Origin: Balaenoptera acutorostrata
Taxonomy: Eukaryota; Chordata; Mammalia; Artiodactyla; Balaenopteridae
Assembly: GCF_949987535.1 (NCBI RefSeq)
Contig: NC_080070.1
Coordinates: 8,800,016-8,864,015, forward strand
Reading direction: 5' to 3'
Length of the DNA: 64,000 nucleotides
The translations under genes and the position numbers were made by a program. Below the pieces are notes generated by a model, which ran no database searches, was not told where the DNA came from, and saw nothing but the letters and a program-made list of their open reading frames with translations. Below, piece by piece: positions 22,543-34,595 of this stretch; the first letter of the stretch is position 1, and each line of letters starts with the position of its first letter.

Positions 22543-22884
22543 AGGGACTTCCCTGGTGGTGCACTGGTTAAGAATCCACCTGCCAGTGCAGGGGACATGG
22601 GTTTGAGCCCTGGTCCGGGAAGATCCCACATGCTGCAGAGCAACTAAGCCTGTGCGCCACAACTACTGAGCCTGCACTCTAGAGCCCGCGAGCCACAACT
22701 ACTGAAGCCCATGTGCCACAACTTCTGAAGCCCACACGCCTAGAGCCCGTGCTCTGCAACAAGAGAAACCACCACAATGAGTAGCCCCTGCTGGCTGCAA
22801 CTAGAGAAAGCCCGTGCGCAGCAACAAAGACCCAGCGCAGCCAAAAATAAATAAATAAATTTATTTATTTAAAAAAAAAAAAAA
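22543..22884 (+). mobile_element. CHR-type SINE inserted in the A-tail of the L1
   Basis: The head GGGACTTCCCTGGTGGTGCA is followed by a degenerate B-box (GGTTTGAGCC) and a body with repeated CCACAACTACTGA and CCACAACTTCTGA units, then AATAAATAAATTTATTTATT and poly(A). It lies between the L1 tail and the L1's own 3' target copy, so it landed in the existing A-tail. Confidence 0.93.
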
Positions 22885-22897
22885 AACAAAGAAAAAG

Positions 22898-23170
22898 ATG
22901 GACCCAAAGCAAAAGAAATGGTAGAAGTATACCGAAGTATAGCAATAATGAAAATCGATTTTAAAAACACTGAATTTCATACTGAAAAGACAGATTGTAC
23001 CATAAGATTTTTTTTAAATCTAACAATATACTATGTCTAAAAAGCATGTCTGAAGCATAGGAACTAAGAAAAGTTGAGAGTAAAGGAAATGAAAAAATAT
23101 AAGCAAGGCAAATACAAGTTTAAAAAACCTGGTGTGGCTATGATGATATTAATATACCAGCCTTAGTGAT
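22898..23170 (+). mobile_element. Ancient L1 continuation, start of ORF2
   Basis: After the L1 target copy the sequence reads CAATATACTATGTCTAAAAA, then GAGAGTAAAGGAAATGAAAA, and CTGGTGTGGCTATGATGATA. These are decayed versions of the L1 ORF2 endonuclease region (compare 18465-18590 in the younger L1). It continues the ancient L1 seen at 15360-16425. Confidence 0.65.
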
Positions 23171-23289
23171 ATAATCCAAAAATACTGATAACAGTGTATA
23201 ATATTGGCTTTAGCATTAATATGTGAAGAGGTAGAGTTTGATCTTGCTTTTTCTAGTTTTCCCAATTTATATTTCACTAAATTACTTAA

Positions 23290-23450
23290 AAATTGAGCAT
23301 CATGGTTTTTCATCTCTAAAGAGAGAAAATAATAGTATCTATCTTACAGTATCATTTTGAGAATGAACTGAATACACATATATTATGGACTGAATGCACG
23401 TAAATTGTTAAGCACAGGGTCTGGCACACAGTAATGTTCACTGTTTCTGA
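23290..23450 (+). mobile_element. MIR SINE fragment
   Basis: CATCTCTAAAGAGAGAAAAT, TAGTATCTATCTTACAGTAT, then GTTAAGCACAGGGTCTGGCA are MIR words in order. Confidence 0.7.
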
Positions 23451-23635
23451 GGAGGATGAAGTGACAAAAATCTATTTTAACATAAAACCTAAAACAAATG
23501 AAGGAAAAGGCACCATGAGGGATAAGGAAGGTTAGTACATAACAACAAAGGTAAAATTCACTAGAAAGTTATAAATATTCTAAATATGTCTGCACCTAGT
23601 ATTCAAATAGATAAAATAAATTTTCAAAAAATGCA

Positions 23636-23850
23636 AGCACCACTCCCTCAGGAAAACCTTCCCGGATGATTGCTCCCTTACCCCCAACTCTTGGTCCCTT
23701 TCCTAAGTGCTTCAGGAGCTCCCAGTACATAAATTAGATTATAGGCTCCTATCATATTAGTTATAATTCTTTGTTTCTCACTTCTCTCCTACCAAGTGCT
23801 TTAAGCTCCCTGAACACTAGAACTACCTTCTGTATTCTCAGTACTGGGTT
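23636..23850 (+). mobile_element. L2 3' fragment
   Basis: CTCAGGAAAACCTTCCCGGA, CATATTAGTTATAATTCTTT and GCTTTAAGCTCCCTGAACAC, then CAGTACTGGGTTACAAACAT resemble the L2 3' end, diverged. Confidence 0.6.
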
Positions 23851-26092
23851 ACAAACATGATACCAAGTAAGCATCCAAAACATGCATGCTTCACAATTAG
23901 TAAAAAAATGGCTTTAAAAGAAAAAGTTTGACAGACACAGCTTATTTTTTTTCCAAAAAAGATTAACCTTCCTCAGCCTATGTAGGAAATCTCCACACAT
24001 TATTGTATTTTTTTTTCCACCCATTCATCCTATCCTAAACCCCAGTATTATGCAGACTGTCATATGTACATACATTTCTGTGAAAGATGACAGAAACATT
24101 CATTAATTTCTCATAAATATCTATGAATCGCAAACATATAAGAAATCCTGACACAGGGATTGATAAATTGACCATGGTTCTACTCTTCTGTCTCTGAAAA
24201 TTCACCCACATTAACAAGATCAATAAAAAGTATAAATTTTGCAACGTCAAAGAAATTGGAGTGCAGTGATGGGGGAGAGATTTCAACAAAGTTTTAAAAG
24301 ATAGTGAAGTAGATGAGATGTGAAAACAGAGATGATGAAGAGGAAAAGTACTTAAGTACCTGTGGAGAGAAATACCCAAGAGAAGTGAGCCAGGCTTCAG
24401 GGCTGAACCTCAGAAAGGTTCAGACTCTGGAGGTGCAAGGTGTCATGAGAGATGACAAACGACAGACAGCATCTCTCCTCCTTCTCTCCCCTGCCCTCCC
24501 CTGAAAGTCTGTGAGAGACGCTGACACTGGGAATCCTAGTTGGATTCAGCCAGTGGTGGAGGAGGGTGTGTGTGCCCTTGAGAGAGTGAAACTAGGATTG
24601 CTAGTGATACTGCAAATTGGACAGTGGAATCCCCAGGTGCCTTCCCTTCCTGTGCTTCCAGAACACAGCCAGAAACTACCAGATTGTCCTCTGGAGGAAA
24701 CAGTCTCATAAAAAGACTTTGGAGTACAGTTTAAGAACCACTTCATTGTCCCTGATTATGTGATAAATACAGCAGTCAACAAGCCTCACCTAGAGACAAA
24801 TACCTCTTCACGGCACTTTGTTGTTTAATATGTACAGGGATTGGGAATGCATATTACAAACCACATATGGATAAATGATTCACAGGCATTGCTTCAGATT
24901 GTTAAAAAAAATTTTAAATCAACACTGATTTAAAATAAATGCACTGGTTAAATTGCGGACGAGTGAAATGTAAGGGTCCATAGAGACCTATAAATTACTT
25001 TTTACTTATAACAGTGGAAAAATCATGTTACAAATAAAAAAGCAGACATTTAGCCATTTAATTGAACCCCTAAAGGGCCAAATTCCTTCTTAAGAAGTCT
25101 ATAACATTAGCAGATTTTCACCTTCCTAGTCATATTTTTGGGAAAATAGGGATAAAACCTGCTCCTTTATGAGTAAGGGGAAAAATGATAAAATTTGAAT
25201 TACAGTCTGAAGGTTTACAGGGCTCAATGCAGGCCTATTGGAATATTTGAGATTCATCTCTGTGGAATGAGTTTTATTGTCAGTATGGCTTTCCATTATT
25301 TAGACTAAACTGCTACCACCTATGAGAAAGATACATAAAACAAATGGATTTGCAGACTATGTTTGCTTTCTTCTGATGAATGAATCTGTCCCAAGTCTTC
25401 TTTTTGGAAGCGTAAGTAAAACATTGGCAGTTTATATTTTTTAAAATGTTTATTCTACCTCCAACGTATATCTTTTTCTGCATATAAAAAAATGCGCCAA
25501 AGAAAATATAATTATTTACCCAGCCAAAAATTAAAAAATAAACCTGGGCTTGGGTACAACAAACTAATACGCTCCTGCCCTGACTCTCTGTGATTAACAA
25601 GCATTGCTATCCGATTCAGTACCAGGATCTACACTTAATATAAAAACTGGTAAATTCAAGGAAAGTTTCTGGACATAGTATCTTCTACTTACTGCCTATG
25701 CCTAGAAACAGCTCAAGGGAGTGATACATTTGTCAAATGAAGAAGTCTCCTTTATAAAGTAATAAGTACGCTCAAATAATATTTCAATGCTCTAACAAAT
25801 ATTAAAATAATAAGACATACCCTCTTTCCTTTGGGCTTAATTTATCAAAATAATAAACCAGTAAAAGAAATTTATATTACATTTGCAGTAAAGAATATGA
25901 AAATATTATTTTACAATTGTCAGGGCTGTAGTCATTTTTGTACCTACCTCAATTGGTAGGTAAATGGTAAGTTTAATATAATGACTTTTCTTGGTAAAAA
26001 AAAAATCTAATAAGATAGATATTTTGATAATATGCAAATCATGGGAAATATTAGCAACTTTGAGGCTGGCCATTTGGAATGCTGTAAAAAGT
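23851..26092. other. Intronic sequence, no element recognised
   Basis: Several short open frames (24035-24379 minus, 24313-24711 plus, 25313-25600 minus) have no family motif, splice context or start context and look like chance. A GC-richer patch near 24360-24720 is the most distinctive part. Confidence 0.5.
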
Positions 26093-26102
26093 GGTATCCT
26101 GG

Positions 26103-26224
26103 GGGACTTCCCTGGCAGTCCAGTGGTTAAGACTCCACGCTTCCACTGCAGGGGGCGTGGGTTTGGTTCCTAGTCAGGGGACCAAGACCCACATGCTGTG
26201 CAGCCAAAAAAAAAAAAAAAAAAA
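26103..26224 (+). mobile_element. Short tRNA-derived CHR-related SINE
   Basis: A 122-bp unit starting GGGACTTCCCTGGCAGTCCA, with B-box-like GGTTTGGTTCC and CATGCTGTGCAGCC before the poly(A). GGTATCCTGG repeats on both sides (26093-26102 and 26225-26234). It lacks the long GC-rich body of the other SINEs here. Confidence 0.93.
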
Positions 26225-26234
26225 GGTATCCTGG

Positions 26235-27607
26235 ATTAAAAACAGTTAGGACATCCTTCATCTTTTCTCAGTGAGGCCTCTCTGATCAGTTAGATTGAAA
26301 TATTGTGTTTGAATAGGCTAATGTATATAAGGTGAATATGAACCAATGGAGGCTTGGTCGGCAAGCCAATATAGAAGCAAAAGGAGCCACAGAGGAAGTG
26401 AGGACATGGCTCAGCCAAGCCCCACCGGTGGAGAGGGAGCTTTGCCAAGGACTTTGAGTATCAGGTTCACACTGGCTTAGCCATCCAGCATAGAGGTGAG
26501 TGGAGTCTAGGCTAATGCTCTCAAGTGTTCTGATGCCATTTGCATTGTGGAAATGCATGCAGCAGGCTTTCTAACTTTATGCCATTAAAAAAAATAATCA
26601 TATAACTGGCTAAAACTTTCTTCCCATTAACTCTCAGGGAAGATAAAGTCTCAGTATTAATTCTATCACTCGAAACAAAGCTGGAGATGCAGAGTAACTG
26701 TCATACGTTTAAAAGATAGGATTGAGTAAAATGGTACCAAATTAATTACTAAATTACTGAAGACTGATCTATTTCTCTTGACTCCTGATAAGAGTGAGAG
26801 AAAAAAAGTTCCTGGGATACATTTCAGGAATGAACAACTGAGTATAACAATTTAAACTGAGGAAAATTCTGATAGGAGCCAAACAGAAGATGAAATGTTG
26901 CCAAATGAAAAAGCTGAAAGGGACACTAAAATATAGCTCAGACGGCCAGTGTCTGTTCTTAAGTGGTCTCTCAAGGCACATTCATCAACTTACAGTTTTA
27001 GTTACCTTAGACCACAGCGAACTGTTTTCACTCTAATAGGCTCAGAAGATTCGCTATGCCAGCATTCCCAAACCAGATTTATCTTTCAGGGGTGAGAGCA
27101 TGTCAGCTAAGTTTCGAGGAATGTTTGTTTATTAACATATTAAAATGAGAACTGTAACTGTGCCGTGGCCTGACAGCCTGTGCAGCTTTCTCCCCGCAGG
27201 TAGCGAAGCTATTTCAAATGTTTCAGCCTATCGCTGGCTGTGTTGTGGGGAAATGCTCAGGATGGGGAGCTGTATCCTCTCTCTCAAAGCCACTGTGGTA
27301 GTAACAGCATCTGCCATCCACTGAAAGCTCTGCTATGCAATGTGGTTTAGAGACTGTTTACATAACCTTGTTCCTCGCTAAACAATACAACCCCATCCCT
27401 CATATATATTTAAAGACACACACATAGGTGTACTAATATATATGTATGACTATAATATGTATTATTAAAATATGTAACAAAATACACACACCCTCATGCA
27501 CATACACAGAGTACACACACATGAACGAGTGAGCCTGGAGAGGCTGCCAGAGCAAACAAACTAGCCCTATATTTCTTTTCATGTCAAACGAGTGATACTT
27601 GAGTTTA
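26235..27607. other. Intronic sequence, no element recognised
   Basis: A CpG-containing, GC-richer patch at about 27150-27260 stands out from AT-rich surroundings. A CA/TA-rich low-complexity stretch occupies about 27410-27530. No coding frame is supported. Confidence 0.5.
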
Positions 27608-27905
27608 ATAGTGAAACGATTCAGACACAGAGAACAGACTGGTGGCTGCCAAGGGGGACGGGGTTGGGGGAGGGATGGAGTGGGAGGTCAGGCTTAGCAG
27701 GTGTAAGCTTTTATATACAGGATGGATACACAACAAGGTCCTAATGTATAGCACAGAGAACTATATTCAATATCCTGTGATAAACCATAATGGAAAAGAA
27801 TTTTTTAAAAAACGTATATATGTATAACTGAATTGCTTTGCTGTACAGCAGAAATTAATACATTGGAAGTCAACTATACTTCAATTTCAAAAAATAAAAA
27901 AAAAA
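27608..27905 (+). mobile_element. 5'-truncated L1, 3' UTR only
   Basis: CAGACTGGTGGCTGCCAAGG, CAGGATGGATACACAACAAG, AATGTATAGCACAGAGAACT and ACTATACTTCAATTTCAAAA are artiodactyl L1 3' UTR words, followed by an A-rich tail. A weak direct repeat (AGTGAAACGATT against AGTGAAGTGATT) may be the target duplication. Confidence 0.85.
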
Positions 27906-29159
27906 TTCTCACATAAATTTAAAAAACAGTGAAGTGATTAATATGATCAAAATATTTACTTTAACCATGCCATGATCAAACATTTTGCACTAAATATGTT
28001 CTGTTAATGTAACAATTGTTAATAACATACTACTGATTTGAGAAAGAATGTCCATTTAAGATTTTTATCTGAAAATATCTGAGAGAATATAACCATTCTC
28101 CAATTTTACCCAGCATATTCTTCAAGCCCACGGTCGTTCTGTGAATCTGGGAGAATTTTGTAATTGGCAGCCTCCACAATACTACTAAAGACTCAATTCA
28201 GTCAAGAGGAAAAGCATATGAGAGTGGAAAAATAAGTTGTCAGGCAAAAATGTCAATTTTTATGAATTTCAAAGCATATAAAAATTAAAGGTCTCCTCCT
28301 GCAGAGTCAAAGCAAAGGCTAAGAGTTAAAGTCAATGTAATAATACATTTTTTATTATTCACTGGGCTATGCATCATACATAAAACTGAAGAAAAGTCAG
28401 TAGCAGTACATAAAATAACCAAGTTAGAAAGGTGAGCTGTAGTTTCTTGGGAAATTAAATGGGACCTCTACTAGACCATCATCCTCATAAATTTGTAGTT
28501 GTTAAATTCCACCACAAAAGAGATATACAAAGACCACAGGAGTCACTGCATAGTCACATAATACATATATTTCCAGATTTTAAAAAATTATTTACTAATA
28601 TCTTAATTTCAGACACGAATCTTCACATTAATGTCCACATTTAAGCAATAGGAGGATGGATGGATTGAATTAAATCCCCTTTGTGATGTGAGCTCACAGT
28701 GTTAAAGTTTAAAATATCCTGGGATATTTTCACCTACCCATTCATTGATAATCAGTTGTAGCACATATACTATAGCTATTTCTCTTTGATATTGGGTTAG
28801 ATAAGATCAAAACCAAAAAATCATAAACAGCATTTATTAAGAAATGTCCCCAGGCAAAGACTAAAGTCACAACTGGTAACAAATGAGAAAGATCAAGTTT
28901 GGGGTGACAAGTAGTTTGATTCTGGATATGTTCAGTTTGAAGGGCCTGTAGGATGTTTAGGAGAAGATGTCCAATTGGAAACTGGAAATACATAGTCACA
29001 AAAAGGAGAGAGAAGGAATAAACAAAATTAATCATAGCAGGTTTTTTTTCAAATGAAAAAACATGGTTATAAAGTATTAAAAGCCTCCCATACTTTTTTC
29101 TCTTATACAGACTAAAGTCCAGAGGTTCTTAACCCAACCAAGTGATTGTGTAGAACCTA
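27906..29159. other. Intronic sequence, no element recognised
   Basis: AT-rich. Small frames at 28459-28644 (plus) and 28742-29035 (minus) have no motifs. Confidence 0.5.
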
Positions 29160-29345
29160 ACTGCAATACAGCACTCCTTCCTTTGTTCTATGTCTGTGCC
29201 TTCTGTGAGTTTTGTATTTTAATGTTTCGATTTACATTTTAATAACTGCATCTCTACAGTAAGCCCCTGAGAAAGGGAACTGTGACCTATTCATTTGGGC
29301 ATCTTATACATAGTAGGTGTTTATTAATTGTTTTTAATTAAGTTG
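29160..29345 (+). mobile_element. Possible L2 3' fragment
   Basis: The segment ends CATCTTATACATAGTAGGTG then TTTATTAATTG, like the L2 terminus. The left part is weak. Confidence 0.45.
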
Positions 29346-29499
29346 ATGAGTTGACAGAGATGTCAGCTCTGTTTTCATTGGGTGTTTCAACAATATGAGA
29401 AGAACATAGGAGACCTTACGAAGACACGATTGGCAAAAGCAACTGTGAGAAAATCACTTCAGAGAAACCATGCAGTGGACACACAGTGCCCTTACTTAA

Positions 29500-29600
29500 A
29501 TGGAAAGTACAGTACTAGAGAGGTTAGGTGATTTGCCTGAGGTTCACCGTTAACTAGAGCGGCCCCTGAACTCAAACTAGTTCTCCTTCTAGCACTGACT
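29500..29600 (-). mobile_element. MIR SINE fragment, reverse
   Basis: GAGGTTAGGTGATTTGCCTG, GGTTCACCGTTAACTAGAG and CCCTGAACTCAAACTAG match the reverse complement of the MIR tRNA-related half. Confidence 0.75.
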
Positions 29601-31394
29601 GGACCGTGGGGTGGGGGAACAGGACAGGTCATACAAGGTACAGGTATTTAATCATCTCCACCATAAGGTCTGCAGACTGTGGCTTCCCTTATTGAAGTGT
29701 TTCAAAACATTAGACACCCCTACATTCAAAATAAGAACAAAAGTACTATCTAAGAGCTAAAGTAAAAGTTTCTAAATTAGCCATTAGTTACATTAAAGAC
29801 AGAGAAAAGAACAACCAAAACTTGACATTCCTTAGAATATCCTTTAAGATATTTTGTTTGTTGTTTACTCAAGAAATGTTCTCAGTCTTCTTCCATATCA
29901 AGAGAGCAGGCCAGCTTTCCAGAATACAGGCTGAACATGTCAGATACTTAGTTATCCAGGATTCCATGTAACTATGACATAATCATGTCTAAGAAGATCT
30001 GAAATAAAATCTGTTAGGGGATTCTGGCGGCATATTTCTCACGAAGTGTGTGTGTGTGTGTGTGAGAGAGACATTGAGAGAGAGAAAGAGAGACTGAGAG
30101 TCCTCCTCGCTTTTGTGTACAGCTATGTAAGAACAACCCATGTCCGGAAAAAAACCTGACCACAAAGGCTAGCCCATTAAGGATTGTGAAGTCAAAAATA
30201 AAGTGCCTAGCACCAGTGGGCCATAGAATTAGCCAAATCTGAAACCCCTTCCCTCCAGGCTTCTTATTAGATGAAATAATAATGACAATTTTAAGTTCAT
30301 TATTATTTAGGTATTCTGTTATTTGAAGCCAAAAGCATTAAACTGGCACAATCACTCTGAAATGGAACGGTTTAGGTCCATCTATTTCATGAATAGCCAG
30401 AATGAGAGTAGGTAAATTCCTCTATTCATGAATGCATTTTGCCTTTTCTATTGTGTGGCTGAGTTATATGAAAGCACAGAGGAGTCTTGCTTCCTACTTC
30501 TGAGTTCTACTTATTTAATATTATTATGTCCTTTAACTATGTACTGGATCATGCTGGGACTAGCCTTACAGCGATTTTAAAAGTTCTTTTTACAGAATCA
30601 ATTGGAACTTCTATTCCTAGGCATTCCAGATCTCATGGCCATCTGGTCATACAACCTTTCCAGTACTTTTACCCTGCTGTGACACCACAGAACTGCCACA
30701 GGCAGCCAAACGCTCGTTTTCATTTAACTAGTTCTTGTTTTTCTGCCAATATAGAGGTGCAGCTTAGAACTGGGAATTCCCTATAATAATATGTGGCCAT
30801 ATAGCCCTACAAATACACCTCTTCCAGTAAAATGAAATGCATTTTATTGTTTTTAAAAAATTGAAAAAGCAAGTTGATCTTTATGAAATACTAATTGAAA
30901 CAATGAGGTGGACAGGGTTTGCCGCATATTATCTAATAAACATCAGTCATAAATTTTAATAAATTATCTTGCTTAACCTTACAATAATAAACTGGACACT
31001 CAAAGTTCTTAGATCTAAAGATACATAAATAATTCTGTGTTCAACAATTAGAGAATATACAGTCTTCTCCAGAAAACACAGAACCGTTACAGTAACTGGC
31101 TATATAAAAATCCATAATGCAAGTCTCTCAATGAATATCCAAGAAATAATATCTCTGACTATAATGTGTTTATACAGAAATCACCAATAAAATACAAGTT
31201 TCTGTGTGTATGTACATCAAATTTTTTAAAAACTTTAACACAAGGACTATTAAAAATCATGATGGATATTAAAAGATATTGAACATTACTAAACAATAAT
31301 GAAAATACTATATAACAAAACTTGGGGGATGCACCTAAAGGGGACCTGTAAGTGAAACTGATAGCTTTAAACACTTACATTAAATATAAAGAAT
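29601..31394. other. Intronic sequence with a (TG)n-(GA)n repeat
   Basis: It contains the dinucleotide tract at 30046-30100. A 99-codon plus-strand frame at 30487-30786 has no recognisable motif. No other element was identified. Confidence 0.5.
30046..30100 (+). repeat. (TG)n followed by (GA)n microsatellite
   Basis: Nine TG units lead directly into GAGAGAGACATTGAGAGAGA-type repeats. Confidence 0.93.
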
Positions 31395-31409
31395 AAAATA
31401 TCAGTTGAG

Positions 31410-31702
31410 GGCTTCCCTGGTGGCACAGTGGTTAAGAATCTGCCTGCCAATGCAGGGGACACGGGTTCAAGCCCTGGTCTGGGAAGATCCCACATGCCAC
31501 GGAGCAACTAAGCCCATGAGCCACAACTACTGAGCCTGCGCGTCTGGAGCCTGCGCTCCGCAACGGGAGAGGCAGTGACAGTGAGAGGCCCGCGCACCGC
31601 GATGAAGAGTGGCCCCCACTCACCGCAACTGGAGAAAACCCTCGCACAGAAACGAAAACCCAACACAGCCAAAAATAAATAAATAAATAAATAAATTTAT
31701 AA
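31410..31702 (+). mobile_element. CHR-type SINE, full length
   Basis: The same subfamily as 2832-3147: it carries GTGACAGTGAGAGGCCCGCG and GATGAAGAGTGGCCCCC. B-box GGTTCAAGCC. An AAATAAATAAATAAA tail. A perfect 15-base duplication, AAAATATCAGTTGAG, lies at 31395-31409 and 31703-31717. The minus-strand frame over it is a shadow. Confidence 0.95.
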
Positions 31703-31717
31703 AAAATATCAGTTGAG

Positions 31718-32104
31718 CATTCTTAAGAAGTAACAAAAATTAAAACTAAATACAAAGAAAGTAGGAAGAAGAATAGATACTAACAATATAGAAAACAAAG
31801 TTGAGAAGAACTATTAAGTCTAAGAACTTGTTCTTGGAAAGATAACAATGTTGAGAGTAATGAAGACAAGAATGGAGAAGGTACAAGTGGAGGCAAGATT
31901 TGAGATTCACTCAACGTTAAGAAAATAATGAGAAGGCTATGAACAAATTTATGCCAAAATTTTGAAAACTTAATGAAATGGACAGAACTTTAGATTGTGA
32001 TCCCAACTCTACAAAGAACAGGATGCCTGAATAGCACCATAACCACTGAACTAATTGAGTTTGTGAGTAAAAAATCTCACAAAAATCTTCATATGATAGT
32101 ACAG
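31718..32104. other. Intronic A-rich sequence
   Basis: The words AACAATATAGAAAACAAAGT, GTCTAAGAACTTGTTCTTGG and CAACGTTAAGAAAATAATGA may be a decayed L1 ORF2 piece, but the match is too weak to call. Confidence 0.35.
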
Positions 32105-32576
32105 GTGAATTTTACTGTATACAAAGAATGCCGCCTGCCCTATCAGTAAACAAAGGAGGCTGCGGCCATCAAGCCAGCAGCCTCTGCAGCCACCCTGACT
32201 GTGCACCCTGAAGGGATTCAGGATGGAGAAAAACAGGTACTTGCCCCAGGTAACTGAGGTGCATATTAAAGGAATAATTTCAATAAGCCCAGACCCTTGC
32301 ATCTTCCCATATATAAAAAAAAGCACTAAATTCATTAACTTGAGATGTCTGGTTTTTCTTTAATCAGCAGTAATGTTTTGATGTCCTACTACCTGGGTTT
32401 TTTTTTTTTTTTTTTTTTTTGCAAACACTCCTATATATCCTGGCTTTTCCCTTACCTCTTCAGAACAGTCCCTCGGGGCCATCTGACAAGGTGTACCCTC
32501 AGCTTAGGTCCTCAGTAAGTCCACCGAATAAACATAATTCTCAGCTTTTAGGTTGTGCACTATTTTTCAGTCAACA
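32105..32576 (+). mobile_element. LTR-like endogenous retrovirus remnant
   Basis: The order is LTR-like. It has CCATATATAAAAAAAAGCAC (a TATA-like box near 32307), then a T-run of 23 at 32398-32420. GAATAAACATAATTC follows at about 32526, with AATAAA as a possible poly(A) signal. Then comes CAGCTTTTAGGTTGTGCACT, ending TCAACA. No gag, pol or env sequence is present. The left edge is uncertain and no target duplication was seen. Confidence 0.5.
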
Positions 32577-34595
32577 CTACCAATCTTTCAAATTCATTCC
32601 AATCTTACAGCAACGGTGAACAGGGGAAGAAGAAAGAAAGAAACAATTCCCTCTCAAATAATTTTTGTGGATATTATAACTCTGACACTAAAAATTGTGA
32701 CAAGAAACACGAGAAATGACAATTTAAGGCCAATCTTACACAAAAATCCAAGCCAAATATTAAGAAGACACATTTAAGAGTTAAAGAAAAATGCTACAGA
32801 ATGTTCATTTTTACTCATGTCAAGTAGGTTATTTAGACCAACTATGAAGGTGATTTAAAAAAACTAAGGTTACTTGAAAAAATATATTATTTCTAAATGG
32901 AAAACAGTGTGCTGAGCATCAAAACCATGATTTAAGTGAGGACATTTGCTAATCCCAGCAAATAGGGGTATTTTGACAACCTTTGCAGTTGTGGGGCAAA
33001 AGTCAAGGATCCAAGCTTAACAAACGTGGGGAATTGGACTAAGCTAGGATCCCCCTAAATTTATACACCCAGGGAAAGATGAACTAAAATTTAATGCCTC
33101 ATTCCCATCCCCTTTAGAGGATGCCTTGGTTCTGAGCAAAGGAGAAAAAAAATAAAATGAGAAATACCCTTTATTAAGACACTTGGGTCATATGCTAGTT
33201 CTCATGTAGATTTAGGTCCAGCAACCTCAAGTCATAAACTTGGTTAAAGATGGTCCTCTAAAATAACTGGAAAAGTGAAAAAAAAAGAACTGGAAAAAAT
33301 GAAATAGTCCCATGATGTCTTATCTTCCATTAACACGTAAAAATGACCAATTATAAACTAATGAACATTATCCTGAATTTCATGATTTATAATGTAAAGT
33401 TAAAACAGAATGATGCAAGATAGTATCTATTACAATTATTCACATAATATAGAAAGAAACTGAGTCCCTCTTAACACCAGAAAAAGGTAAATATATGAAA
33501 TGTCATGATACTTGCATGGTGTACATATAATTATATATGTATGTAACTATATATGGGTACATTTAATTATATACAAATACATAAATATAATTTTCAAACT
33601 GTTCAATACATACATGGAAATACCCAAACTAGCATACTTTGGAAATATTACACAATGACACTCATTTCCAATAATACTTATTACTCAAATGCTTGCGGTC
33701 TTAATCCACATTATTTTCAACAGCATATAAAGTAGTTTATGTAGGCAAACAGAAGAACACAACATAAGCTTTCAACCTGATTATCTGACAATAGAGAATA
33801 TCCATACAATCTGTTAACCAAAAGGAAAGCAAAACTACTAAAATCCTATTTGTTGCACATTTGTTTCCTATAAGTATCTCTCATTCACTGAAATTCTACA
33901 AATTATTAAATAAATTGAACAAAGTAAGGACCAAACTAGTTATATCAGCTGATGGCAGGAATAAGCAAGGTCTGTTTAATGGAATAAGATTATTTTAAGA
34001 TTCACATGTTTTCAATGTCAGAAAAGGCACATCCAAGATGAAACCAGCTCTATGAAACTGCATGTGATAGAGGCAGTTTTCAGAAACTTGGCATTGAAGA
34101 ATTTAGCCTAAACAGATGAAGAATTACTGGCACATTTACTTTATGGTATATTTTCCTGAAACTCTGTGGATATTATAAAATAAAATGTGGATGGTAATAG
34201 AAAATAGAAAAACAGTGGACAGGCAATTGGATTGGAAATGACTCTAAGACCAAATTGATACACAATATACATTTTAACAAATGATCTATCAAAGTTAGTG
34301 GATGCAAAGTCATAGAAGTTAATATCGATTCATGAACTTGAAGTGCAAATAGTCAAGAAAACACATTTGAAGAAGTATATGGTACAAGAAAAAACAAAGT
34401 GCAACCATAAAAGGATGCATACGATGGTTAAACTGTGTAACGTTATTTACCTGAATGCTCACACGCTCTTTAAAATGAGTAACTGCTATAATGGTTATTG
34501 ATAACATCAGAAATAAAGAACATCCAATACTTCCTTAGGCAAAATGGCCTAAGTTTTAAATTACAGCTGCAAGTACTTCAATAATTCTCCCAAGG
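32577..34595. other. AT-rich intronic sequence
   Basis: No repeat copy recognised. Small frames here (32553-32777, 33553-33735, 34319-34507) have no support. Confidence 0.5.

Noticed and set aside
22543..22884. A tRNA gene, because of A-box and B-box-like words
   Set aside because: The boxes belong to the tRNA-derived head of the SINE; no cloverleaf with an anticodon arm and acceptor pairing is evident.
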